Made by a program: the position numbers and the translations under genes. The notes beneath the pieces were generated by a model. That model was not told the DNA's origin. It made no database searches and saw only the letters and a list, made by a program, of their open reading frames with translations. From Flavobacteriales bacterium (GTDB lineage: Bacteria; Bacteroidota; Bacteroidia; Flavobacteriales_E; Vicingaceae), in assembly GCA_013359255.1 (NCBI GenBank), contig JABWCF010000016.1, positions 1-64,000 on the forward strand: 64,000 nt of DNA, in the 5' to 3' direction. Each line of letters begins with the position of its first letter. Position 1 is the first letter of the stretch. This document shows positions 38,901-46,590 of this stretch, one piece after another.

Positions 38901-40202
38901 GATACAAGCACCAACATTGTGCTTTATAACTCAATCATTCCTTATGGAGCAATGTTGTATGTTAAAAATGGAGCAAAGGTTAAAAAAGGCGATTTAATTG
39001 CCGATTGGGATCCTTATAACGCTGTCATTATCTCAGAATTTTCGGGAACCATAGAGTTTGAAAACTTCGAAGAAGGGGTAACATATAGGGAAGAATCGGA
39101 CGAGCAAACCGGCTTTACGGAAAAAGTAATTATCGAGTCGAGAGATAAAAAGAAAATACCGGTAATAAAAGTATTGAATAAAAAAGATGTATTAAAAACA
39201 TACAATGTTCCTGTTGGGGCACATATTGCTATTAACGATAAAGATAAAGTTATCAGTGGCGATATTTTAGTTAAAATACCTCGTTTGTCTGGTAAATCTG
39301 GTGATATTACGGGCGGATTACCTAGGGTTACCGAGCTTTTTGAAGCACGTAACCCTTCTAATCCTGCTGTAGTTTCCGAAATAGATGGTATTGTTACATT
39401 CGGAAAAATAAAACGAGGTAATCGGGAAGTCATTGTTGAATCTCGTACAGGAGAAACAAAGAAATACATGATCCCATTAGCCAAACATGTATTGGTGCAA
39501 GAAAACGATTTTATTCGTGCAGGAGCCCAGTTATCAGAAGGTTCTATAGCTCCATACGATATCCTTGCCATAAAAGGCCCTACAGCTGTTCAGGAGTATT
39601 TGGTAAATGAAGTGCAAGAAGTATATCGCTTACAAGGTGTAAAAATAAACGATAAACACTTTGAAGTTATTGTTAGACAAATGATGCGTAAAGTTGAAAT
39701 TGTTGATGCGGGAGATACCACATTCTTAGAACAACAAATTGTAAATAAGAGCGAGTTTATGGAAGAAAACGACAACATCTACGGCAAAAAAGTAGTGGTT
39801 GATTCGGGAGATTCTGATACATTCAAAGCAGGGCAAATTATCTCCATACGAAAACTAAGAGATGAAAACTCTAAACTAAAACGAATGGATAAAAAACAGG
39901 TTGAAGCAAGAGAGGCCATACCTGCTACATCTAATCAGGTTTTACAAGGCATTACCCGAGCATCGTTACAAACAAAAAGTTGGATTTCGGCTGCATCTTT
40001 CCAAGAAACAACAAAAGTATTAAACGAAGCTGCGGTTAGTGGTAAAGTAGATTTCTTAGAAGGCTTAAAAGAAAACGTAATTGTGGGGCATTTAATTCCT
40101 GCTGGTACAGGTTTGCGCGATTATAAAAATTATGTTGTGGGTTCTAACGAAGAATACGAACAGCTACTTTCTGCTAAAGAAGAAGTAGAATCAGAAATAT
40201 AA
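35904..40202 (+). CDS. rpoC: RNA polymerase beta' subunit
   Basis: 1432 aa. The N-terminal zinc ribbon has cysteines 66, 68, 81 and 84. The active-site loop [12 protein letters not shown] is near residue 475 and holds three Mg2+-binding Asp. The second zinc site shows [13 protein letters not shown] near 895, followed by the trigger loop region [20 protein letters not shown]. The C-terminal part contains [17 protein letters not shown] and [16 protein letters not shown]. It starts 75 nt after rpoB and is followed after 5 nt by the DUF3467 gene. Confidence 0.98.
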   Translation: MAFKRELKAKSNFSKITISLASPEMILEKSFGEVLKPETINYRTYKPERDGLFCERIFGPVKDWECHCGKYKRIRYKGIVCDRCGVEVTEKKVRRERMGHINLVVPVAHIWYFRSLPNKIGYLLGLPTKRLDAIIYYERYVVIQAGLAKNKEGQPINYLDFLTEEEYLDIVDALPKDNQYLDDNDPNKFIAKMGAESLYELLKRLDLDSLSYNLRHQANTETSQQRKNEALKRLQVVESFRNSQKNTDNRPEWMIIKVVPVIPPELRPLVPLDGGRFATSDLNDLYRRVIIRNNRLKRLLEIKAPDVILRNEKRMLQEAVDSLLDNSRKSSAVKTESNRALKSLSDSLKGKQGRFRQNLLGKRVDYSGRSVIVVGPDLQLHECGLPKDMAAELFKPFIIRKLIERGIVKTVKSAKKIVDKKDPVVWDILENVMKGHPVLLNRAPTLHRLGIQAFQPRLIEGKAIRLHPLVCTAFNADFDGDQMAVHVPLGHAAILEAQILMLASHNILNPANGSPITVPSQDMVLGLYYITKGKKSTPEEPVKGEGKTFYSPEEVVIAYNEGKLDLHAWIKVRIRLKEADTYVHKIIETTTGRVIFNKCVPEEVGYINDLLTKKSLRDIIHDILKKTNNAKTARFLDDIKALGYDMAFKGGLSFNLSDVVIPAEKEKLIDAALVQVEEVMSNYNMGFITNNERYNQIIDIWTHTNTRLTNILMDRLKNDKQGFNSVYMMFDSGARGSKEQIRQLAGMRGLMAKPQKSGASAQEIIENPILSNFKEGLSILEYFISTHGARKGLADTALKTADAGYLTRRLVDVSQDVIVGVEDCGTLRGIIMTALVNNDEIVESLSDRILGRASVHDVYHPLTGDLVVASGEIINEDIAAAIESSPIEEVEIRSVLTCEAKKGVCAKCYGRSLATGKMVQKGEAVGVIAAQSIGEPGTQLTLRTFHVGGTASKITSESKIEARYEGKIEFEELKTVAKESKTKEKAEIVIGRSGEMRIIDTSTNIVLYNSIIPYGAMLYVKNGAKVKKGDLIADWDPYNAVIISEFSGTIEFENFEEGVTYREESDEQTGFTEKVIIESRDKKKIPVIKVLNKKDVLKTYNVPVGAHIAINDKDKVISGDILVKIPRLSGKSGDITGGLPRVTELFEARNPSNPAVVSEIDGIVTFGKIKRGNREVIVESRTGETKKYMIPLAKHVLVQENDFIRAGAQLSEGSIAPYDILAIKGPTAVQEYLVNEVQEVYRLQGVKINDKHFEVIVRQMMRKVEIVDAGDTTFLEQQIVNKSEFMEENDNIYGKKVVVDSGDSDTFKAGQIISIRKLRDENSKLKRMDKKQVEAREAIPATSNQVLQGITRASLQTKSWISAASFQETTKVLNEAAVSGKVDFLEGLKENVIVGHLIPAGTGLRDYKNYVVGSNEEYEQLLSAKEEVESEI

Positions 40203-40207
40203 ATCGT

Positions 40208-40534
40208 ATGGCAGACGAAAAAAATAATAATCAACCTCAGGAAAATCACCTGAATATAGAGTTAACGGAGGATGTTGCAGAAGGGATTTATTCGAATTTA
40301 GCCATCATCAGTCATTCTAATTCGGAGTTTGTTCTAGATTTTATTAAAGTGATGCCCGGTGTTCCAAAAGCAAAGGTAAAAAGCCGGATTTTGATGACTC
40401 CTCAGCATGCAAAACGGTTGCTCCATGCCTTAGGAGAAAATATTTCTAAGTTTGAAGCAATGCATGGTGTGATAAAAGAAATGGAGCAACCATCGGTTCC
40501 CATAAATTTTGGAGGCCCCACAGCACAAGCATAA
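40208..40534 (+). CDS. DUF3467 domain protein
   Basis: 108 aa, soluble and acidic at the N-terminus. The DUF3467 core is EGIYSNLAIISHSNSEFVLD followed by FIKVMPGVPKAKVKSRILMT and PQHAKRLLHALGENI. In Bacteroidota this gene often follows rpoC directly; here the gap is 5 nt and a strong terminator closes the unit. The function is unknown. Its fixed place as the last gene of the polymerase operon is the only clue. Confidence 0.9.
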   Translation: MADEKNNNQPQENHLNIELTEDVAEGIYSNLAIISHSNSEFVLDFIKVMPGVPKAKVKSRILMTPQHAKRLLHALGENISKFEAMHGVIKEMEQPSVPINFGGPTAQA

Positions 40535-40570
40535 AAACAAAACCCACAGCATGCTGTGGGTTTTGTTTTT
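40533..40570. terminator. Bidirectional terminator between the DUF3467 gene and the acyl-CoA dehydrogenase gene
   Basis: A perfect 18-bp inverted repeat (40533-40550 / 40553-40570) has a GC-rich top (CCCACAGC) and A/T runs at both ends, so it can stop transcription from either side. It ends the rpoBC operon and the convergent minus-strand operon that begins at 43264. Confidence 0.88.
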
Positions 40571-40613
40571 TATTTCAAATTCGTTATTTTTCTGTTATTA
40601 AAAAAAGTGTTTT

Positions 40614-41753
40614 TTACCGAAGCTCTTGTCGGGATATTACCAGTTTTTGAATTTCAGAAGTCCCCTCTCCTATAGTACATAATTTACAATCGCGATAAAA
40701 TTTCTCAGCTGGAAAATCTTTGGTATATCCATAGCCTCCAAAAATTTGTACGGCTTCGTTGGCTGCTTTACAGGCAATTTCAGAGGCATAGTATTTGGCC
40801 ATGGCCGAAATCTTAGTTACGTTTTGTCCTTTGTTTTTTAAATAGGCCGATTGGAATATCAGCAATTCAGCAGCCTCAATTTCGGTGGCCATATCGGCTA
40901 GTTTAAAAGCAATACCCTGAAATTGAGAAATGGGTTTTCCGAATTGTTCACGTTCTTTAGAATATTTTAATGCACACTCGTAGGCTCCTTTTGCAATACC
41001 AAGAGCTAATGCCGCAATAGAAATTCTACCCCCATCAAGCACTTTCATGGCTTGTATAAAGCCCTCACCCACTTTTCCAATTAAGTTTTCTTTAGGAATG
41101 CGGCAATCGCTGAAAATAATTTCGGTTGTTTCAGAGGCTCTCATTCCTAATTTGTTTTCTTTTTTTCCGGCTGTAAATCCTGGGGTTCCTCTTTCTACAA
41201 TAAATGCTGACATTCCGTGTGAGTCGCCTTTTTTTCCTGTGCGTGCAATTACTACCGCAACATTGCCCGATTTTCCATGTGTAATAAAATTTTTTGCACC
41301 ATTTAATATCCAATAATTTCCATCTTCTATGGCTGTGGTATTCATACCTCCTGCATCAGATCCGGTATTATGTTCTGTTAATCCCCATGCTCCTATCCAC
41401 TCGGCAGTAGCCAATTTAGGTAAATATTTTTTCTTTTGTTCTTCATTTCCAAATTGTAGAATATGCCCTGTACACAAAGAGTTATGGGCTGCTACAGATA
41501 GACCAATAGAACCGCATACTTTGGCAATTTCTGAAATGGCTGTGGAATATTCTAAATAACCCATTCCGGCACCACCGTACTCCAAAGGAACTAATACGCC
41601 CATTAATCCCAGTTCACCCAATTTTTTAAAAACAGGGAGGGGAAATTCCTGCGTTTCGTCCCACTGCATAAAATAAGGTCGTATTTCTTTTTCTGAAAAA
41701 TCATGCACCATTTGTGCAATCATTTGTTGGTTTTCTGTTAAAGCAAAATTCAT
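40614..41753 (-). CDS. Acyl-CoA dehydrogenase (short/branched-chain type)
   Basis: A 379-aa FAD enzyme of the acyl-CoA dehydrogenase family, which oxidises acyl-CoA to trans-2-enoyl-CoA and passes electrons to ETF. Motifs are [58 protein letters not shown], and [19 protein letters not shown] followed by GEGTSEIQ, which carries the catalytic Glu of the butyryl-CoA class. Chain-length preference cannot be read reliably. It is the last gene of the operon containing the HhH protein and apt (gap to apt 12 nt). Confidence 0.93.
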   Translation of the reverse strand: MNFALTENQQMIAQMVHDFSEKEIRPYFMQWDETQEFPLPVFKKLGELGLMGVLVPLEYGGAGMGYLEYSTAISEIAKVCGSIGLSVAAHNSLCTGHILQFGNEEQKKKYLPKLATAEWIGAWGLTEHNTGSDAGGMNTTAIEDGNYWILNGAKNFITHGKSGNVAVVIARTGKKGDSHGMSAFIVERGTPGFTAGKKENKLGMRASETTEIIFSDCRIPKENLIGKVGEGFIQAMKVLDGGRISIAALALGIAKGAYECALKYSKEREQFGKPISQFQGIAFKLADMATEIEAAELLIFQSAYLKNKGQNVTKISAMAKYYASEIACKAANEAVQIFGGYGYTKDFPAEKFYRDCKLCTIGEGTSEIQKLVISRQELR

Positions 41754-41765
41754 GGTAATAAAAAA

Positions 41766-42296
41766 TTAATAATGTACAAGACTAAAGATATTGTTAGAAT
41801 ATTTTTTCAAACGATTGGCACCATTCAAAAAATCGAGTGCAACCACAAAAGAAAACCCAGCCACTTCGCCTTCCTGCATTTTTACTAATTCTGCGGCAGC
41901 AATTGCAGTACCTCCTGTAGCAAGCAAATCATCGTGTATTAAAACTTTGCTCCCTTTTGCAATGGCATCTTCGTGAATTTCTACGGTGGCCGAACCATAT
42001 TCTAAATGATAGCTGTATGAAATGGTTTTATAGGGAAGTTTGCCTTTTTTGCGAACCGGAATAAAAGGAATATTAAAGTGCAAGGCCATCATCATTCCAA
42101 ATAAAAAACCTCTGCTTTCTATAGCCATTATGGCATCGGGTTTAAGTTGGAGAATTTGATCTTCAAAGGCATGTATTATTTCCTTGCAAAGGGAGGGGTC
42201 TTTTAATATAGGTGTAATATCTTTGAAAACGATGCCCTGTTTAGGAAAATCCTGAACATCGCGAATTACTGTTTTTATTTTGTTTTCAAGGCTCAT
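41766..42296 (-). CDS. apt: Adenine phosphoribosyltransferase
   Basis: 176 aa. IRDVQDFPKQGIVFKDITPI near the N-terminus, ESRGFLFG, PVRKKGKLPYKT, and the PRPP-binding motif VLIHDDLLATGGTAIAAAEL. It converts adenine and PRPP to AMP (purine salvage). Its start overlaps the end of the helix-hairpin-helix gene by 4 nt, so the two are translationally coupled. Confidence 0.96.
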   Translation of the reverse strand: MSLENKIKTVIRDVQDFPKQGIVFKDITPILKDPSLCKEIIHAFEDQILQLKPDAIMAIESRGFLFGMMMALHFNIPFIPVRKKGKLPYKTISYSYHLEYGSATVEIHEDAIAKGSKVLIHDDLLATGGTAIAAAELVKMQEGEVAGFSFVVALDFLNGANRLKKYSNNIFSLVHY

Positions 42297-43219
42297 TCAG
42301 TTCGAATATAGTGTGCAATTTTACTATATAATTCGGCTGTTACCAAATGTATTTTTCTAACATCTTCTACCTTTTTATAATCTCCGTGTTGTTGGCGATA
42401 GGACACAATTGCGTTAGCCAACGTATGATTTATATAAGGATGTTTTTTTAACATTTCGTATGTGGCCGTATTAATATTTATTTTATTAGGAGAAAACAAA
42501 TGGTCTATATATACAAAACTTTCAATTTGTGTAATAACCTCAGGCTTTAGGCCATATATTTCGCTTAATTGGGATTTGTTTATATAACCACCTAATTCGT
42601 TTCTGTGTTTTATAATTCGTGCCGCAAGCACAGGGCCAATTCCTTTTAGTGTGTTGAGTTCAGAACTATCAGCCTTATTTAAATTAAGAGGGTTTGTTTT
42701 TTTATGAAATTGGGTGGTGTTATTTGATTCTTTTTTCTTGTTTTCATAGTGTGAGATTGTTTTGTACTCTCTATTGGGTATTTGAATATAGGGCTCAATT
42801 TTTTTGTACATAACCGAGTCTATGGAGTACATTTTTTGTACATCTTTTTTAGAATAAAATTTACCGCCTTTGCGTTTGTAATTAAAAATTGATTTTACTT
42901 GCTTTGGTAAAAAGCCAAGTTTTAACCATGTAGAACTATCAATCGTATTCGGGTTAAAATTAAATAGTGTAGTGGTGTCGGTGGGGTACGGTTCTATGTT
43001 ATTGTTTTCTGAAATTTTTACGGTATTTTTTAATTTTATTTGGCTTTCGAAAAGATTTATGTCTTCTTCAAATTCACTGTAGTCTGTAGGTATAAGTTTT
43101 GTGCCATTATTAGATAGCATAAGATAGAGGATAAGAATAGAAATGATTAGGAGTAAAACTGAAACGCCAATGCTTTCTCTGCGAGTAAATGCAAAATAGT
43201 TTTTTATAAATTTTTTCAT
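42293..43219 (-). CDS. Membrane-anchored protein with three helix-hairpin-helix (ComEA-like) domains
   Basis: 308 aa from the ATG at 43219. One membrane helix (about residues 20-38, IGVSVLLLIISILILYLML) is followed by a spacer and three ComEA-type HhH modules. These are FNFNPNTIDSSTWLKLGFLP (about 105-150), LNLNKADSSELNTLKGIGPV (about 180-240) and INTATYEMLKKHPYINHTLA (about 245-305). Such modules bind double-stranded DNA without sequence preference, so an envelope DNA-binding or uptake role is possible. The start at 43219 is preferred over 43261 because the -7 box (43235-43242) lies between them. Confidence 0.85.
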   Translation of the reverse strand: MKKFIKNYFAFTRRESIGVSVLLLIISILILYLMLSNNGTKLIPTDYSEFEEDINLFESQIKLKNTVKISENNNIEPYPTDTTTLFNFNPNTIDSSTWLKLGFLPKQVKSIFNYKRKGGKFYSKKDVQKMYSIDSVMYKKIEPYIQIPNREYKTISHYENKKKESNNTTQFHKKTNPLNLNKADSSELNTLKGIGPVLAARIIKHRNELGGYINKSQLSEIYGLKPEVITQIESFVYIDHLFSPNKININTATYEMLKKHPYINHTLANAIVSYRQQHGDYKKVEDVRKIHLVTAELYSKIAHYIRTE

Positions 43220-43234
43220 CAGTAAAATGTTGGA

Positions 43235-43264
43235 CAAAATCAGTGTGTTTGCACACACCACAAA
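43235..43264 (-). promoter_or_regulatory. Promoter of the HhH-apt-acyl-CoA dehydrogenase operon, with inverted repeat in the spacer
   Basis: On the minus strand TTTG (43264-43261), 18 nt, TGATTTTG (43242-43235), one mismatch. The spacer contains an inverted repeat GTGTGT-TTGC-ACACAC (43243-43258 on the plus strand), a place where a dimeric regulator could bind. Confidence 0.55.
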
Positions 43265-43284
43265 GAGATGTGCTTATCCTTTAA

Positions 43285-43428
43285 TTACCGAGGGTCTGAA
43301 TCGTTTTCTATATAGGAATCGGGTTCTGGATTGGGTTTTGTTGTTAATACTTTATAAAAAAGGTAGCCTGTAATAGCAGTAACAGTGCCTTGTACTAATA
43401 ACATCATTATAATAGCAGAAGTTGACAT
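43285..43428 (-). CDS. 47-aa small subunit of the NSS transporter (MetS/MaAIMP-type)
   Basis: A short frame, MSTSAIIMMLLVQGTVTAIT then GYLFYKVLTTKPNPEPDSYI, ending in an acidic tail. It has one membrane helix (about residues 5-27) with the N-terminus presumably outside. The opening MSTSAIIMM matches the pattern I recall for MetS, the small partner of the methionine/alanine NSS importer MetP in Corynebacterium (MaAIMP_sms family). It begins 6 nt after the transporter stop, on the same strand, so it would be co-translated. The likely role is assembly or stability of the transporter. Its short length makes it easy to miss. Confidence 0.78.
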   Translation of the reverse strand: MSTSAIIMMLLVQGTVTAITGYLFYKVLTTKPNPEPDSYIENDSDPR

Positions 43429-43434
43429 GTTTGT

Positions 43435-45093
43435 TTATTTATGTTCTACGGGAATTTTGTTTTTTCTCTTTTTAGATGCAATGAAAACTAAATAACACAC
43501 GAATAAAAAAGTTAAAGTTAAAAGAAGTCTGCTCATATCTACAAAAAATAAGGAGGTAGGGCTGCCTTCAACAAACCACTTAAGTTCTGATGATGGAGTA
43601 TTAAAACGAAAAATTTGATTTAGAATACTTCCATTATCAAAAATCCATCCGTTACCGGAAGAAAAACTATTCCATGCATCTGCCCATTGATCTCCATTGG
43701 GTTTAATAAGGGCACCAATAAAAACAACGGAAATAAAAAGAGGAGTTACCCATTTAATAAAGAATTTGAAAATAATAGGTATTTTAATATCGGCTCCGTG
43801 TGTAACTTCATGCCATGCTTTATCTATTCCAAACACCCATCCAAAAATTATTACCTCAGCTAAAGCAAAAACAACCAGCGACACGGTTCCAGACCAATAG
43901 TCGTACTCATCAAACACGCCTTGTTGGAATAAAACGATGGGAGGTATTGCCAGTACAAATACTATGCAGCCAAAAACAAAGGCTGCTTTTTTTCTGCTCC
44001 AGTCAAATTCGTGCTCCATAAAGCCCATCCATGGGGTGCCCATAGCTAAAGAAGAGGTAACACCTGCAAAAAAGAGCAAACCAAACCACATTACACCAGC
44101 TGCAATACCAAGGGTAGCACCCCAGTTGTCAAATAAAAAGGGCATAGTTTTAAATGCCATCATAAAGCCTGCATTTTCCATTACCCAATCCATCCCTAAG
44201 TACCCAACTGCGATAGGAATAACAATAGAAGCTCCCAATACAATTTCTACAAATTCGTTCATAAAACCTGCACTAACGGCATTTAGCGCAATATCATCTT
44301 TTGATCGAATGTAAGATGCATAGCACTGAATGGTTCCCATTCCTACCGAAAGGGTAAAAAATACTTGTCCGGCTGCTTCTAGCCATGTTTTAAAATTCCA
44401 TAAACCGTTTAAACTAGGCTCCCAAATAAAGGCTAATGCTACATTAGAATCACATCCAACACATTCGCCAGTTTTGCCAAGAGTTAGTCCTCTTATTGCT
44501 AAAAATAAACCAAAAACTAGCAATAGGGGCATGGCAATTTTGGCTGCTTTTTCAATTCCCCCACTTAATCCTTTAGATAAGATGTAGATGTTTATTGCCA
44601 ATGTGATAGTGAAGAATATAATGGCTTTCATTGGCCAGTTAAATATACTTCCATCGCTTTTGATATCTACATATTCATTAAAAAAGTTGCCAACGGCTTG
44701 AATGTCCATTCCTACAAAGGTTCCCTTTATAGATTCGAAAACGTAGGCTAAAGTCCATGATTCAATGTAAGTATAATATGCAATTACTCCGAAGTTGGTA
44801 AAAATACCGAACACTCCAAAGTACTTCCAAAAATTCTTTTTGGTCATATTGTTGAGTATAAATGGGGTAGAGTGGTCTCCAAATTTTCCACCATATCGTC
44901 CCATTCCCCATTCAACAAAGAGCAAGGGTAGCCCCATTACAAAAAAACAAACTAAATAAGGAATAATAAATTCTCCTCCTCCATTTTGAACGGCTTTAAC
45001 CGGAAATCGGAGAAAATTGCCTAAACCAACCGCATTGCCGGCCATTGCTAATATCAGACCTATACGAGAACCCCATGCTTCTTTAACTGCCAT
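43435..45093 (-). CDS. Sodium-dependent transporter of the NSS (SLC6/LeuT) family
   Basis: 552 aa with about 12 membrane helices. The LeuT-fold first helix is WGSRIGLILAMAGNAVGLGN followed by FLRFPVKAVQNGGGEFIIPY, which carries the unwound Na+/substrate site. Further family stretches are YASYIRSKDDIALNAVSAGF and FFAGVTSSLAMGTPW. It imports an amino acid with Na+. The adjacent MetS-like subunit suggests methionine or alanine, but this is inference. A -7 box (45113-45120) precedes it. Confidence 0.92.
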   Translation of the reverse strand: MAVKEAWGSRIGLILAMAGNAVGLGNFLRFPVKAVQNGGGEFIIPYLVCFFVMGLPLLFVEWGMGRYGGKFGDHSTPFILNNMTKKNFWKYFGVFGIFTNFGVIAYYTYIESWTLAYVFESIKGTFVGMDIQAVGNFFNEYVDIKSDGSIFNWPMKAIIFFTITLAINIYILSKGLSGGIEKAAKIAMPLLLVFGLFLAIRGLTLGKTGECVGCDSNVALAFIWEPSLNGLWNFKTWLEAAGQVFFTLSVGMGTIQCYASYIRSKDDIALNAVSAGFMNEFVEIVLGASIVIPIAVGYLGMDWVMENAGFMMAFKTMPFLFDNWGATLGIAAGVMWFGLLFFAGVTSSLAMGTPWMGFMEHEFDWSRKKAAFVFGCIVFVLAIPPIVLFQQGVFDEYDYWSGTVSLVVFALAEVIIFGWVFGIDKAWHEVTHGADIKIPIIFKFFIKWVTPLFISVVFIGALIKPNGDQWADAWNSFSSGNGWIFDNGSILNQIFRFNTPSSELKWFVEGSPTSLFFVDMSRLLLTLTFLFVCYLVFIASKKRKNKIPVEHK

Positions 45094-45112
45094 ATAAAAT
45101 TTGTTTACTTTT

Positions 45113-45120
45113 CAAATATA
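45113..45120 (-). promoter_or_regulatory. -7 element of the NSS transporter gene
   Basis: TATATTTG on the minus strand fits TAnnTTTG. The -33 is not convincing (TTTA, 16 nt upstream). Transcription would start near 45106, about 13 nt before the ATG. Confidence 0.4.
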
Positions 45121-45244
45121 TAAAAAATATATTACCTAAATAATTTTTGCTTAGGAGAGTAAGCTATCCTTTTGTTATGATGTTTATGTAAAACAAACAA
45201 ACGAATGGAGTATTTAAATGTTTTTTTTGTGAGGGGGCTAAAAA

Positions 45245-45275
45245 AATAAACCCCTTTAAGAAAGGGGTTTATTTA
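45245..45275 (-). terminator. Terminator after icd
   Basis: A perfect 14-bp stem (45245-45258 / 45262-45275) has a 3-nt loop and a CCCC/GGGG core. The minus-strand side ends in a run of T (complement of 45241-45247). It separates icd from the transporter gene downstream. Confidence 0.85.
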
Positions 45276-45294
45276 AGGTTATGGAAATTTTTAT

Positions 45295-46521
45295 TTAGGC
45301 TAATTTATTTTGAAGAAGTTGATTAATAGCTTCTAAAAAGTTTTCGGTTGTAAGGTATTTGTCGGATGCTACTTCGTTTCCGTAAATACATACGGCTAAA
45401 TCTTTGGTCATTTTGCCGCTTTCTACGGTTTCAATGCAAACTTTTTCTAATGTTTCGGCAAAGCGAATTAATTCGTTATTTCCATCAAATTTGCCACGGT
45501 AATATAATCCTCTTGTCCATGCAAAAATAGAAGCAATAGGGTTTGTAGAGGTAGGCTTGCCTTGTTGGTGCATGCGGTAATGGCGTGTAACGGTTCCGTG
45601 GGCAGCTTCTGCTTCCACTGTTTTTCCATCGGGTGTAATGAGTACAGAAGTCATTAAACCAAGAGAACCAAAACCTTGAGCCACGGTATCGCTTTGTACA
45701 TCACCATCGTAGTTTTTACATGCCCATACGTACCCTCCGTTCCATTTCATAGCCGAGGCTACCATGTCATCAATCAGGCGGTGTTCGTACACTATTCCTT
45801 TTTCGGAAAATTTGGTTTTAAATTCTTTTTCGTACACCTCTTGAAAAATGTCTTTAAATCTTCCATCGTATGCCTTAAGAATCGTGTTTTTGGTGGAGAG
45901 GTAAAGAGGCCATCCTTTATCAAGAGCAAGATTGAAACAGGAGTGTGCAAATCCATAAATCGACTCATCGGTATTGTACATACTCATGGCAACCCCATCG
46001 CCTTTGTAGTTGAATACTTCCCATGTTTGTGCTTCTCCATTTTCGGGGGTAAAAGTCATAGTAAGTGTTCCTTTTCCTTTTACAACAACATCGGTGGCTT
46101 TGTATTGATCGGCATGTGCGTGACGACCAATTACAATAGGTTGAGTCCAATGTGGAACAAGGCGTGGCACATTGCTGCAAATGATAGGTTCTCTGAAAAC
46201 GGTTCCCCCCACAATATTTCGTATAGTTCCGTTGGGTGATTTCCACATTTTTTTTAACTTGAATTCTTCTACCCTTGCTTCGTCTGGGGTAATGGTGGCA
46301 CATTTAATACCCACTCCATATTTTTTTATTGCTTCAGCAGCATCAATCGTAACTTGGTCGTTTGTTTGGTCTCTGTATTCTATCCCTAAGTCGTAATACT
46401 TTATATCAATTTCTAAGTAAGGTAGAATGAGTTTGTCCTTAATAAATTTCCATATTATTCTGGTCATTTCATCTCCGTCTAGTTCTACTACAGGATTATT
46501 CACTTTAATTTTTTTACTCAT
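45295..46521 (-). CDS. icd: NADP-dependent isocitrate dehydrogenase (eukaryote-like homodimeric type)
   Basis: 408 aa of the subfamily shared with eukaryotic cytosolic/mitochondrial IDH. It begins [20 protein letters not shown] and has [40 protein letters not shown] (substrate Ser, Asn, Arg), [19 protein letters not shown] (metal Asp), and the NADP loop [20 protein letters not shown]. It oxidises isocitrate to 2-oxoglutarate in the TCA cycle and supplies NADPH. It has its own promoter overlapping the end of the M16 gene and a strong terminator. Confidence 0.97.
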   Translation of the reverse strand: MSKKIKVNNPVVELDGDEMTRIIWKFIKDKLILPYLEIDIKYYDLGIEYRDQTNDQVTIDAAEAIKKYGVGIKCATITPDEARVEEFKLKKMWKSPNGTIRNIVGGTVFREPIICSNVPRLVPHWTQPIVIGRHAHADQYKATDVVVKGKGTLTMTFTPENGEAQTWEVFNYKGDGVAMSMYNTDESIYGFAHSCFNLALDKGWPLYLSTKNTILKAYDGRFKDIFQEVYEKEFKTKFSEKGIVYEHRLIDDMVASAMKWNGGYVWACKNYDGDVQSDTVAQGFGSLGLMTSVLITPDGKTVEAEAAHGTVTRHYRMHQQGKPTSTNPIASIFAWTRGLYYRGKFDGNNELIRFAETLEKVCIETVESGKMTKDLAVCIYGNEVASDKYLTTENFLEAINQLLQNKLA

Positions 46522-46558
46522 CTTTTTTAATTTTATTGTTTGTGAAAAATTTTACCGG

Positions 46559-46590
46559 CAAAAGTTATCATTCTATTTTTAGTATCCAAA
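46559..46590 (-). promoter_or_regulatory. icd promoter
   Basis: On the minus strand TTTG (46590-46587), 20 nt, AACTTTTG (46566-46559), one mismatch to TAnnTTTG. The -33 lies inside the last codons of the M16 protease gene. Confidence 0.6.

Noticed and set aside
39014-39571. 185-codon minus-strand frame inside rpoC
   Set aside because: Antisense shadow of a strongly conserved coding region.
45676-46239. 187-codon plus-strand frame inside icd
   Set aside because: It mirrors the codon pattern of icd on the opposite strand; no promoter, and the composition is not protein-like.
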